From: Escherichia coli DSM 30083 = JCM 1649 = ATCC 11775
GTDB taxonomy: Bacteria > Pseudomonadota > Gammaproteobacteria > Enterobacterales > Enterobacteriaceae
NCBI RefSeq assembly: GCF_003697165.2
Contig: NZ_CP033092.2
Span: forward strand, 3,968,001-4,032,000
Direction of reading: 5' to 3'
Length of the DNA stretch: 64,000 nt
The translations under genes and the position numbers were made by a program. Positions 1 through 10,013 of the stretch are shown one piece after another (position 1 is the first letter of the stretch; each line of letters begins with the position of its first letter). The notes below the pieces were generated by a model. It had not been told where the DNA came from, did no database searches, and saw only the letters and a program-made list of their open reading frames with translations.

Positions 1-828
1 ATCGACAAGATTATGGCTTTCCGCGGCACCGGTAAGCAGATGTGGAACTCAGCAATTACCGAACCGGGCGCAGGCTCCGACGTGGGTAGCCTGAAAACGA
101 CTTATACCCGTAGAAATGGTAAGATTTATCTTAATGGTAGTAAGTGTTTTATTACCAGCAGCGCCTACACCCCGTACATCGTGGTGATGGCGCGCGACGG
201 GGCTTCTCCGGACAAACCTGTCTACACCGAATGGTTTGTTGATATGAGCAAACCGGGCATCAAAGTGACCAAACTTGAAAAGCTCGGTCTGCGTATGGAT
301 AGCTGCTGTGAAATCACCTTTGACGACGTGGAACTGGACGAGAAAGACATGTTCGGTCGGGAAGGTAACGGCTTTAACCGCGTCAAAGAAGAGTTCGACC
401 ATGAACGTTTCCTGGTAGCCCTGACCAACTACGGTACGGCGATGTGCGCCTTTGAAGATGCGGCGCGCTACGCCAACCAGCGTGTGCAGTTTGGCGAGGC
501 TATTGGTCGTTTCCAGTTGATTCAGGAAAAATTCGCCCACATGGCGATCAAATTAAACTCCATGAAAAACATGCTGTATGAAGCAGCGTGGAAAGCAGAC
601 AACGGCACCATCACCTCTGGCGATGCAGCGATGTGCAAATACTTCTGCGCCAATGCGGCATTTGAAGTGGTGGATAGCGCAATGCAGGTGCTGGGCGGTG
701 TCGGGATTGCGGGCAACCACCGCATCAGCCGCTTCTGGCGTGACCTGCGTGTAGACCGCGTTTCCGGAGGATCTGACGAAATGCAGATCCTGACGCTGGG
801 TCGCGCGGTGCTGAAGCAATACCGTTAA
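1..828 (+). CDS. caiA: CaiA, crotonobetainyl-CoA reductase (3' part)
   Basis: The reading frame is open from the first base, so the N-terminus lies outside the window; 275 C-terminal residues are present. CaiA is a flavoprotein of the acyl-CoA dehydrogenase family that reduces crotonobetainyl-CoA to gamma-butyrobetainyl-CoA during anaerobic carnitine respiration, with electrons delivered by the Fix flavoproteins. The fragment has the family's middle beta domain (start of fragment to about residue 125) and the C-terminal helical domain with the typical VLGGVGI and SGGSDEMQ segments. It is followed by caiB after a REP-containing spacer. Identification rests on near-identity to remembered K-12 CaiA and on operon position. 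Confidence 0.96.
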
Positions 829-835
829 GTCCGTG

Positions 836-925
<90 letters not shown>

Positions 926-937
926 TGCGCTACATAA

Positions 938-2173
<1,236 letters not shown>

Positions 2174-2245
2174 ACGCGTGGCGTCAGTCAACTTGCCTGA
2201 CTAGCGCCCGCCCAATAACAAACGAACAAAATGGATAGAGGTGCA

Positions 2246-3799
2246 ATGGATATCATTGGCGGACAACATCTACGTCAAATGTGGGACGATCTGGCGGACG
2301 TTTACGGTCATAAAACGGCGCTGATTTGTGAATCCAGCGGCGGAGTCGTTAACCGGTATAGTTATCTTGAGTTAAATCAGGAGATTAACCGCACGGCAAA
2401 CCTGTTTTATACGCTGGGGATTCGCAAAGGCGACAAGGTTGCTCTACATCTCGACAACTGCCCGGAATTTATCTTTTGCTGGTTCGGGCTGGCAAAAATT
2501 GGCGCGATTATGGTGCCAATTAACGCCCGCCTGTTGCGCGAAGAAAGCACGTGGATCCTGCAAAATAGCCAGGCGTGCCTGCTGGTGACCAGTGCGCAAT
2601 TTTATCCTATGTATCAACAGATTCAGCAGGAAGATGCCTCTCAGTTGCGGCACATTTGCCTGATAGATATGGCACTTCCCGCTGATGATGGCGTGAGTTC
2701 GTTTACTCAACTGAAAAATCAACAACCTGCCACCTTGTGCTATGCACCGCCGCTATCGACTGACGATACGGCGGAAATTCTCTTCACCTCCGGCACTACC
2801 TCCCGACCGAAAGGGGTGGTGATTACCCATTACAACCTGCGCTTCGCTGGATATTACTCCGCCTGGCAGTGTGCACTGCGTGACGATGACGTCTACCTGA
2901 CGGTAATGCCTGCGTTTCATATCGATTGCCAGTGTACTGCGGCGATGGCGGCGTTTTCTGCCGGGGCCACCTTTGTGCTGGTCGAGAAATACAGCGCCCG
3001 CGCCTTCTGGGGACAGGTGCAGAAGTACCGCGCCACCATTACCGAATGTATTCCGATGATGATTCGTACGTTGATGGTGCAGCCGCCTTCAGCGAACGAT
3101 CGGCAACACCGCCTGCGGGAAGTGATGTTTTATCTCAACTTGTCGGAACAGGAAAAAGACGCGTTTTGTGAACGCTTCGGCGTTCGCTTGCTGACGTCTT
3201 ATGGGATGACGGAAACCATTGTGGGCATTATCGGCGATCGCCCTGGCGATAAACGGCGCTGGCCGTCGATTGGTCGGGCGGGCTTTTGCTACGAAGCGGA
3301 GATCCGCGACGATCACAATCGTCCCCTCCCGGCTGGTGAGCTCGGTGAAATCTGTATTAAAGGCGTACCAGGGAAAACCATCTTCAAAGAGTATTTTCTC
3401 AACCCGAAAGCCACTGCGAAAGTGCTGGAAGCCGATGGCTGGCTACATACCGGCGATACCGGATACCGCGACGAAGAGGGCTTTTTTTATTTCGTCGATC
3501 GCCGCTGCAATATGATCAAACGCGGTGGCGAGAATGTCTCCTGCGTGGAGCTCGAAAATATCATCGCCACCCATCCAAAAATTCAGGATATCGTGGTTGT
3601 GGGTATTAAAGATTCGATTCGCGATGAAGCCATCAAAGCATTTGTGGTGCTGAATGAAGGTGAAACATTGAGCGAAGAGGAATTCTTCTGCTTCTGTGAA
3701 CAGAATATGGCGAAATTTAAAGTGCCCTCTTATCTGGAGATCAGAAAAGATCTGCCACGTAATTGCTCGGGGAAAATAATTAGAAAGAATCTGAAATAA
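2246..3799 (+). CDS. caiC: CaiC, crotonobetaine/carnitine-CoA ligase
   Basis: Member of the ANL (acyl/aryl-CoA synthetase) superfamily that activates carnitine or crotonobetaine with ATP and CoA. The P-loop-like motif TSGTTSRPKG lies at residues 181-190. The adenylate-binding SYGMTE, the hinge-region GWLHTGD and the C-terminal Lys of the SGKIIRK segment are all visible. The ATG at 2246 was chosen because AGAGGTG lies just upstream and it gives the family's 517 residues; an in-frame ATG at 2231 would add five residues. Confidence 0.95.
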   Translation: MDIIGGQHLRQMWDDLADVYGHKTALICESSGGVVNRYSYLELNQEINRTANLFYTLGIRKGDKVALHLDNCPEFIFCWFGLAKIGAIMVPINARLLREESTWILQNSQACLLVTSAQFYPMYQQIQQEDASQLRHICLIDMALPADDGVSSFTQLKNQQPATLCYAPPLSTDDTAEILFTSGTTSRPKGVVITHYNLRFAGYYSAWQCALRDDDVYLTVMPAFHIDCQCTAAMAAFSAGATFVLVEKYSARAFWGQVQKYRATITECIPMMIRTLMVQPPSANDRQHRLREVMFYLNLSEQEKDAFCERFGVRLLTSYGMTETIVGIIGDRPGDKRRWPSIGRAGFCYEAEIRDDHNRPLPAGELGEICIKGVPGKTIFKEYFLNPKATAKVLEADGWLHTGDTGYRDEEGFFYFVDRRCNMIKRGGENVSCVELENIIATHPKIQDIVVVGIKDSIRDEAIKAFVVLNEGETLSEEEFFCFCEQNMAKFKVPSYLEIRKDLPRNCSGKIIRKNLK

Positions 3800-3907
3800 A
3801 TGAAACGGCAGGGAACTACCCTGTCAGCTAATAATCACGCTCTAAAACAATATGCATTTTTTGCAGGGATGTTGTCGTCCCTGAAAAAGCAAAAATGGAG
3901 AAAAGGA

Positions 3908-4693
3908 ATGAGTGAATCATTACATCTGACCCGCAATGGATCAATTCTGGAAATTACCCTTGATCGTCCAAAAGCGAATGCTATTGATGCAAAAACCAGC
4001 TTTGAAATGGGCGAAGTATTTCTAAATTTCCGTGACGATCCGCAATTACGTGTCGCCATTATTACCGGTGCCGGAGAGAAATTCTTTTCCGCGGGCTGGG
4101 ATTTAAAAGCGGCAGCAGAAGGCGAAGCACCGGATGCTGACTTTGGCCCGGGAGGTTTTGCGGGATTAACCGAAATTTTCAATCTCGACAAACCGGTCAT
4201 CGCCGCTGTGAACGGCTATGCCTTTGGCGGCGGCTTTGAACTGGCGCTGGCGGCAGATTTTATTGTTTGTGCCGATAACGCCAGCTTCGCCCTACCGGAA
4301 GCCAAACTGGGCATCGTTCCTGACAGCGGCGGCGTGCTGCGTCTGCCGAAGATCCTGCCGCCTGCCATCGTCAATGAAATGGTGATGACCGGCAGACGAA
4401 TGGGCGCAGAAGAGGCGCTGCGTTGGGGGGTAGTCAACCGCGTGGTTAGCCAGGCGGAACTGATGGATAACGCCCGCGAACTGGCGCAGCAGCTGGTTAA
4501 CAGCGCTCCGCTGGCGATTGCGGCGCTGAAAGAGATCTACCGCACCACCAGTGAAATGCCGGTAGAAGAAGCGTATCGCTATATTCGCAGCGGCGTGTTG
4601 AAACACTATCCATCGGTTCTGCATTCGGAGGATGCCATTGAAGGGCCGCTGGCGTTTGCCGAGAAGCGCGATCCAGTGTGGAAAGGACGTTAA
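3908..4693 (+). CDS. caiD: CaiD, crotonobetainyl-CoA hydratase
   Basis: 261 residues, crotonase (enoyl-CoA hydratase/isomerase) superfamily; interconverts crotonobetainyl-CoA and L-carnitinyl-CoA. The family's two glutamates are in place: Glu111 in GYAFGGGFEL and Glu131 in FALPEAKLG. An upstream in-frame start at 3800 immediately follows the caiC stop, but the ATG at 3908 has AAAAGGA at normal spacing and matches the known protein. It is followed by caiE after 5 bp, so the two are probably translated together. Confidence 0.96.
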   Translation: MSESLHLTRNGSILEITLDRPKANAIDAKTSFEMGEVFLNFRDDPQLRVAIITGAGEKFFSAGWDLKAAAEGEAPDADFGPGGFAGLTEIFNLDKPVIAAVNGYAFGGGFELALAADFIVCADNASFALPEAKLGIVPDSGGVLRLPKILPPAIVNEMVMTGRRMGAEEALRWGVVNRVVSQAELMDNARELAQQLVNSAPLAIAALKEIYRTTSEMPVEEAYRYIRSGVLKHYPSVLHSEDAIEGPLAFAEKRDPVWKGR

Positions 4694-4698
4694 CAACC

Positions 4699-5289
4699 GT
4701 GAGCTATTACGCCTTTGAGGGGTTAATTCCGGTTGTTCACCCGACGGCGTTTGTCCATCCCAGTGCAGTATTGATTGGCGATGTGATTGTGGGAGCCGGT
4801 GTCTACATCGGCCCACTCGCCTCACTGCGTGGTGACTACGGGCGGTTGATCGTGCAAGCGGGAGCCAATATTCAGGATGGCTGCATTATGCATGGCTACT
4901 GCGACACTGACACCATCGTTGGGGAAAACGGTCATATCGGGCACGGAGCGATCCTGCATGGTTGTGTGATTGGTCGCGATGCACTGGTCGGGATGAACAG
5001 CGTGATTATGGATGGCGCGGTCATTGGCGAAGAGAGCATTGTTGCCGCTATGAGCTTTGTCAAAGCGGGCTTTCGCGGCGAGAAACGCCAGTTGTTGATG
5101 GGTACGCCAGCCCGCGCTGTACGCAGCGTGAGTGACGACGAGTTACACTGGAAACGGTTGAATACCAAAGAGTATCAGGATCTTGTCGGGCGCTGTCATG
5201 CAGCGTTACATGAAACGCAGCCACTGAGGCAAATGGAGGAAAATCGCCCCCGTTTGCAGGGGACGACGGATGTGACGCCGAAACGGTAA
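4699..5289 (+). CDS. caiE: CaiE, hexapeptide-repeat protein of carnitine metabolism
   Basis: 196 residues starting at GTG 4699, 5 bp after caiD. The protein is largely hexapeptide repeats forming a left-handed beta-helix of the gamma-carbonic-anhydrase/transferase type, from about residue 15 to 150. Its biochemical activity is not firmly known; it has been reported to stimulate CaiB and CaiD, possibly by helping synthesis of a required CoA-type cofactor. It ends the cai operon and is followed by REP sequences. Confidence 0.93.
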   Translation: MSYYAFEGLIPVVHPTAFVHPSAVLIGDVIVGAGVYIGPLASLRGDYGRLIVQAGANIQDGCIMHGYCDTDTIVGENGHIGHGAILHGCVIGRDALVGMNSVIMDGAVIGEESIVAAMSFVKAGFRGEKRQLLMGTPARAVRSVSDDELHWKRLNTKEYQDLVGRCHAALHETQPLRQMEENRPRLQGTTDVTPKR

Positions 5290-5292
5290 CAT

Positions 5293-5382
5293 CGTCGGAT
5301 GCGGCATAAACGCCTTATCCGACCTGGCTGTAAAGCAACCGTAGGCCGGATAAGATGCGCCAGCATCGCATCCAGCGACCAG
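5293..5382. repeat. REP/BIME between convergent caiE and caiF
   Basis: A pair of REP palindromes with GGATGCGGC and GTAGGCCGGATAAGATGCG arms lies in the 118-bp gap between the convergent ends of caiE and caiF. This is a typical site for bidirectional mRNA 3'-end protection. Confidence 0.85.
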
Positions 5383-5407
5383 GTCGCACGGTATCAACGA
5401 AATGACA

Positions 5408-5803
5408 TTAACGACGCATACTCTTTGACAACATCATCTGCCACTTCTGCTCGCGGTTAAGTTCCGTGAGCGGAACGGCAGGAATACGCGGCGTCTTTCT
5501 TACGCCGACTAATTTATCCCGGCTGTTATTGCGCAGGCGCGCGTAAATTTGCTCATCGATATCAACCACTTTTACCAGTCGCTGGCACTGGCATCCCCGC
5601 CCTTCCAGCTTATTAGGGATCATCTTAACTTCGCAGCTTATTTCTGTGACTTCCGACAGAATATAAGTCAGGGTATTAACCGCCTTGCTGTGTTCAATAT
5701 CGAAATGAATAGAGATCTCTCTTGCTATCACCCACCGGTTTTCAGCCATCATCCATTCGGCGATTAACAAATAGAGTGGTTTTTCAACACATCCTTCACA
5801 CAT
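5408..5803 (-). CDS. caiF: CaiF, transcriptional activator of cai and fix operons
   Basis: 131 residues from the ATG at 5803. CaiF activates the divergent caiTABCDE and fixABCX operons when oxygen is absent and carnitine is present. The small protein has an N-terminal helix-turn-helix-like region (about residues 10-60), a mid-region Cys-x-Cys and a basic C-terminus. Upstream in-frame codons up to 5908 would extend it, but the known protein starts at 5803. It reads towards caiE. The DNA upstream, normally its CRP/FNR-controlled promoter region, ends at an IS200 about 180 bp away. Confidence 0.94.
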   Translation of the reverse strand: MCEGCVEKPLYLLIAEWMMAENRWVIAREISIHFDIEHSKAVNTLTYILSEVTEISCEVKMIPNKLEGRGCQCQRLVKVVDIDEQIYARLRNNSRDKLVGVRKTPRIPAVPLTELNREQKWQMMLSKSMRR

Positions 5804-6092
5804 ACGAACTCCAGTTTCACAAATTAAAAGACTGGCTATGACTCGTTTTGCAGCAATTAAACAAGGCCATATTAAAATTGTGGATATATCGATAGTATGC
5901 AACTTCACCGTCGATAAGTGTGAGCTAAATCCTGCTTATGTCATCAAAAATATCGATTCCCCAAAAGATTTACTTAATGGGCAAATAAATATCCTCCGGC
6001 ATAGCCGGAGGTTTTTCAAATGCGCCTATAAGGCTCTCTTACCAGCCGCGCCCTAACAGGCGCACACGATCTGACATTTGCATCCAACTTCG

Positions 6093-6551
6093 TTACTTAC
6101 GGCCCGTAAACGGGCTGCCCGGATAGGGAATCGATAACTGCTCTCCCATTTTATCCTCTTCAAGCTGGTGCTTTATGTAATCCTGTATCTTCGCCGTGTT
6201 CTTACCCACCGTATCGACGTAATACCCTCTGCACCAGAACTCCCTGTTCCTGTATTTGAATTTCAAATCACCAAACTGCTCGTAAGGCATCAGACTGCTT
6301 TTCCCTTTCAGATATCCCATAAAGCCTGATACGCTCATTTTGGGCGGGATCTCCACAAGCATATGGATATGATCTGCACAGCATTCAGCTTCCAGAATCC
6401 GTACACTTTTCCACTCACACAGCTTTCTCAAAATACAGCCTATTGCTCTACGCTTCTCTCTGTAGAACACCTGTCTTCGGTATTTTGGCGCAAATACTAT
6501 GTGATATTTACAGTTCCATCGGGTGTGCGCTAAGCTCTTTTCGTTCCCCAT
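6093..6551 (-). CDS. tnpA: IS200 transposase TnpA (Y1 HUH family)
   Basis: 152 residues from the ATG at 6551. It is a single-domain transposase that cuts and joins single-stranded DNA. The metal-binding HIH is at residues 61-63. The likely catalytic Tyr125 lies in YIKHQ, with Gln129 completing the metal site. The frame looks intact, so the element may be active. Translation is probably kept very low because the GGGGG Shine-Dalgarno lies in a 13-bp perfect stem (see 6558-6626). An upstream in-frame start at 6602 lies inside that stem-loop and is unlikely. Confidence 0.95.
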   Translation of the reverse strand: MGNEKSLAHTRWNCKYHIVFAPKYRRQVFYREKRRAIGCILRKLCEWKSVRILEAECCADHIHMLVEIPPKMSVSGFMGYLKGKSSLMPYEQFGDLKFKYRNREFWCRGYYVDTVGKNTAKIQDYIKHQLEEDKMGEQLSIPYPGSPFTGRK

Positions 6552-6557
6552 TGGGAC

Positions 6558-6626
6558 CCCCTTTTGATTTCTTGTTTGACACTTGCAGTTGCCAGACCGC
6601 AAGGTGTTTTAACAAATCAAAAGGGG
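6558..6626 (-). promoter_or_regulatory. RBS-sequestering stem-loop in the IS200 tnpA leader
   Basis: CCCCTTTTGATTT at 6558-6570 and AAATCAAAAGGGG at 6614-6626 form a perfect 13-bp inverted repeat. In the tnpA mRNA the proximal arm contains the G-rich ribosome-binding site only a few bases before the ATG. Sequestration of the RBS by such a stem is established for IS200. An antisense RNA (art200-type) from the opposite strand is also known in this family, but I cannot place its promoter here. Confidence 0.8.
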
Positions 6627-6694
6627 TTTTAATAACTGGCTCAAAGCTGAAAGCTTTCCGGAACCCCCAGCCTAGCTGGGGGTTTTCTGTGCAC

Positions 6695-6723
6695 AAAAAA
6701 ACGGTCCTCATCAGAGAACCGTA
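6695..6723 (-). terminator. carAB intrinsic terminator
   Basis: Read on the minus strand, ACGGTTCTC and its complement GAGGACCGT form a hairpin with a TGAT loop, followed by a run of seven T. It lies about 50 bp after the carB stop; a second small hairpin (6743-6763) lies between. The IS200 left end begins immediately beyond the T run. Confidence 0.85.
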
Positions 6724-6774
6724 TTAGTTATTCGATCAAATTAGCGGATGAAAAATATCCGCCATGACACGCTA

Positions 6775-9700
6775 TTATTTGATCTGCGCGTGCATTTCCT
6801 GCACCGAAATTACTTTTTCGGTCGCATCGGCATTCAGCGCCATCGCGGTGGCAAAGCCGCCGTTCAGGGTGGTGTCGTAATGCACTTTATATTGCAGCGC
6901 ACTGCGACGGATCACGCGGGAGTCTTCAATCGCACGACGACCTGAGGTGGTGTTGATGATGTAGGTATATTCGCCATTCTTAATACGGTCCTGAATGTGC
7001 GGACGGCCTTCATGCACCTTGTTCACCAGACGCGGATTGATACCCGCTTCGCCCAGCACAATCGCCGTGCCGTGAGTCGCATCCAGCTCGAAGCCCTGTT
7101 TCAGCAGTTTTGCCGCCAGGTCCACCACGCGTTCTTTATCGCCTTCGCGCACGGAAAGCAGCGCACGACCGTGTTTCTTCATGGTGGAGTTGCTGCCCAG
7201 CTGCGCTTTGGCAAACGCTTCAGCGAAGGTGCGGCCCACGCCCATTACTTCCCCGGTAGAGCGCATTTCTGGCCCTAACAGCGGGTCAACGCCCGGGAAT
7301 TTATTGAACGGCAGCACCACTTCTTTCACCGAGTAGTACGGCGGGATAACTTCTTTGGTTACGCCCTGCTCAGCCAGCGATTTGCCAGCCATCACACGCG
7401 CCGCCACTTTTGCCAGCGGTACGCCGGTGGCTTTGGAGACGAACGGAACGGTACGCGCCGCACGCGGGTTAACTTCAATCAGGTAGACTTCGTTGTTTTT
7501 CACCGCAAACTGCACGTTCATCAGGCCGCGCACCTGCAGTTCGAAGGCCAGTTTCTGCACCTGCTGGCGCATCACATCCTGAATTTCCTGACTTAAGGTG
7601 TAAGCTGGCAGTGAACATGCGGAGTCACCGGAGTGCACACCCGCCTGCTCAATATGCTCCATGATGCCGCCAATCAGCACCATTTCGCCGTCGCAGATGG
7701 CATCCACGTCAACTTCTACTGCGTCATCAAGGAAGTGGTCCAGCAACACTGGCGCATCGTTAGATACGCTGACCGCTGTCTGGAAGTAGCGACGCAGGTC
7801 AGCTTCGTCATAGACGATTTCCATCGCCCGACCGCCGAGAACGTAAGACGGACGCACCACCAGCGGGTAGCCAATCTCTTTCGCTTTCTCAACCGCCATT
7901 TCGATGGTGGTAACGGTGGCGTTCGCCGGTTGTTTCAGTTTCAGACGCTCAACCGCATGCTGGAAGCGTTCACGGTCTTCCGCACGGTCGATGGCATCCG
8001 GGCTGGTACCGATAACCGGTACGCCAGCAGCTTCCAGCGCGCGCGCCAGTTTCAGCGGGGTCTGACCGCCGTACTGGACGATAACGCCTTTCGGCTTCTC
8101 AATACGCACAATTTCCAGCACGTCTTCCAGAGTTACCGGCTCGAAGTAGAGACGGTCAGAGGTGTCGTAGTCGGTGGAGACGGTTTCCGGGTTACAGTTA
8201 ACCATAATGGTTTCATAACCGTCTTCGCGCAGCGCCAGCGAGGCGTGTACACAGCAGTAGTCGAATTCGATACCCTGACCGATACGGTTCGGGCCGCCGC
8301 CGAGCACCATGATTTTTTCACGATCGGTGGACGGATTCGCTTCGCACTCTTCTTCATAAGTGGAGTACATGTAAGCGGTGTCGGTGGCGAACTCTGCCGC
8401 ACAAGTATCCACGCGCTTGTAAACCGGGTGCAGGTCATACTGGTCGCGCAGCTTGCGGATTTCTGCTTCACGCACGCCCGCGAGTTTTGCCAGACGCGCA
8501 TCGGCAAAGCCTTTGCGTTTCAGCTGGCGCAGGAATTCAGCGTGCAGGCCAGTGATGCCCACTTCTGCGACTTTCTCTTCCAGACGCACCAGCTCTTCAA
8601 TCTGTACCAGGAACCAGCGGTCAATGTTGGTCAAATTAAATACACCGTCTACAGACAGGCCCGCGCGGAAGGCATCAGCGATATACCAGATACGCTCTGC
8701 GCCAGCATCTTTCAGTTCGCGGCGGATTTTAGTCAGCGCTTCCGGGTCGTCGAGACTCACTTTCGGATCGAAGCCAGTTGCGCCCACTTCCAGGCCGCGC
8801 AGCGCTTTTTGTAGGGATTCCTGCTGCGTGCGACCAATCGCCATCACTTCGCCAACCGATTTCATCTGAGTGGTCAGACGGTCGTTAGCACCGGCGAATT
8901 TCTCGAAGTTGAAGCGAGGAATTTTAGTAACCACATAGTCGATGGACGGCTCGAAGGAGGCCGGAGTACGCCCACCGGTGATGTCGTTCATCAGCTCGTC
9001 GAGGGTGTAACCCACCGCCAGTTTCGCCGCCACTTTGGCAATCGGGAAACCAGTGGCTTTCGACGCCAGCGCAGAGGAGCGAGACACGCGTGGGTTCATT
9101 TCGATAACAATCAGGCGACCGTTTTTCGGGTTCACCGCAAACTGGACGTTGGAACCACCGGTTTCAACGCCGATTTCACGCAGTACCGCCATCGAGGCGT
9201 TACGCATGATTTGATATTCTTTATCGGTCAGCGTTTGGGCTGGCGCGACAGTGATGGAGTCACCGGTGTGGATGCCCATCGCATCAAAGTTTTCGATAGA
9301 GCAGACGATGATGCAGTTGTCGTTTTTATCACGCACCACTTCCATCTCGTACTCTTTCCAGCCGATCAGCGACTCATCAATCAGCAGCTCTTTAGTCGGA
9401 GAAAGATCCAGACCGCGGGCGCAAATTTCTTCAAATTCTTCACGGTTATAAGCGATACCGCCACCGCTACCGCCCATGGTAAAGGATGGGCGAATAATGC
9501 ACGGGAAGCCAACTTCAGCGGCAACCGCCAGCGCTTCTTCCATTGAATGAGCGATACCGGAACGCGCAGTTTCCAGACCGATTTTCTTCATCGCTACGTC
9601 GAAACGGCGGCGGTCTTCGGCTTTATCAATCGCATCGGCAGTGGCACCAATCATGGTGACGCCGAACTCTTCCAGCACGCCCTGACGCTCAAGCTCCAGC

Positions 9701-9996
9701 GCACAGTTCAGCGCCGTCTGCCCCCCCATGGTTGGCAGCACCGCGTCCGGGCGCTCTTTTTCAATAATCTTGCGTACCACTTCCCAGTGAATCGGCTCGA
9801 TGTAGGTTGCATCAGCCATTTCCGGGTCGGTCATGATAGTCGCCGGGTTGGAGTTCACGAGAATGACGCGGTAACCCTCTTCACGCAGGGCTTTACACGC
9901 TTGCGCGCCAGAGTAGTCAAACTCACACGCCTGACCGATAACAATCGGGCCCGCACCCAGAATCAGGATACTTTTTATATCTGTACGTTTTGGCAT
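6775..9996 (-). CDS. carB: CarB, carbamoyl-phosphate synthase large subunit
   Basis: 1073 residues, full length. Two homologous ATP-grasp halves (about residues 1-400 and 553-933) phosphorylate bicarbonate and carbamate; an oligomerisation region lies between them. The C-terminal domain (about 934-1073) binds the allosteric effectors UMP, IMP and ornithine. The duplicated GGGPNRIGQG/GAGPIVIGQA and GGQTALN/GGQTPLK segments show the internal repeat directly. It is 17 bp downstream of carA, in one operon. The product supplies both arginine and pyrimidine synthesis. Confidence 0.98.
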   Translation of the reverse strand: MPKRTDIKSILILGAGPIVIGQACEFDYSGAQACKALREEGYRVILVNSNPATIMTDPEMADATYIEPIHWEVVRKIIEKERPDAVLPTMGGQTALNCALELERQGVLEEFGVTMIGATADAIDKAEDRRRFDVAMKKIGLETARSGIAHSMEEALAVAAEVGFPCIIRPSFTMGGSGGGIAYNREEFEEICARGLDLSPTKELLIDESLIGWKEYEMEVVRDKNDNCIIVCSIENFDAMGIHTGDSITVAPAQTLTDKEYQIMRNASMAVLREIGVETGGSNVQFAVNPKNGRLIVIEMNPRVSRSSALASKATGFPIAKVAAKLAVGYTLDELMNDITGGRTPASFEPSIDYVVTKIPRFNFEKFAGANDRLTTQMKSVGEVMAIGRTQQESLQKALRGLEVGATGFDPKVSLDDPEALTKIRRELKDAGAERIWYIADAFRAGLSVDGVFNLTNIDRWFLVQIEELVRLEEKVAEVGITGLHAEFLRQLKRKGFADARLAKLAGVREAEIRKLRDQYDLHPVYKRVDTCAAEFATDTAYMYSTYEEECEANPSTDREKIMVLGGGPNRIGQGIEFDYCCVHASLALREDGYETIMVNCNPETVSTDYDTSDRLYFEPVTLEDVLEIVRIEKPKGVIVQYGGQTPLKLARALEAAGVPVIGTSPDAIDRAEDRERFQHAVERLKLKQPANATVTTIEMAVEKAKEIGYPLVVRPSYVLGGRAMEIVYDEADLRRYFQTAVSVSNDAPVLLDHFLDDAVEVDVDAICDGEMVLIGGIMEHIEQAGVHSGDSACSLPAYTLSQEIQDVMRQQVQKLAFELQVRGLMNVQFAVKNNEVYLIEVNPRAARTVPFVSKATGVPLAKVAARVMAGKSLAEQGVTKEVIPPYYSVKEVVLPFNKFPGVDPLLGPEMRSTGEVMGVGRTFAEAFAKAQLGSNSTMKKHGRALLSVREGDKERVVDLAAKLLKQGFELDATHGTAIVLGEAGINPRLVNKVHEGRPHIQDRIKNGEYTYIINTTSGRRAIEDSRVIRRSALQYKVHYDTTLNGGFATAMALNADATEKVISVQEMHAQIK

Positions 9997-10013
9997 GGCT
10001 CTTTTACTCCTGA

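Larger units (their letters stand above)
5980..6690 (-). mobile_element. IS200-type insertion sequence (approximate limits)
   Basis: The caiF-carB gap here is about 710 bp longer than I remember it in K-12, which is one IS200 length. Inside are a single tnpA gene, a right-end hairpin (5993-6012, CCTCCGG/CCGGAGG) and a left-end hairpin (6662-6684, AACCCCCAG/CTGGGGGTT). As expected for this family there are no terminal inverted repeats. Limits are estimated from the hairpins and from the length difference and may be off by some bases. The element sits directly beside the T-tract of the carAB terminator. Confidence 0.88.

Noticed and set aside
5838..6056. A plus-strand frame between caiF and IS200
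   Set aside because: It crosses the presumed IS200 right end and its hairpin, so it is a chance junction frame.
7633..8814. A 393-codon open frame antisense to carB
   Set aside because: Low-complexity shadow of carB codons with no recognisable domain or start signal.
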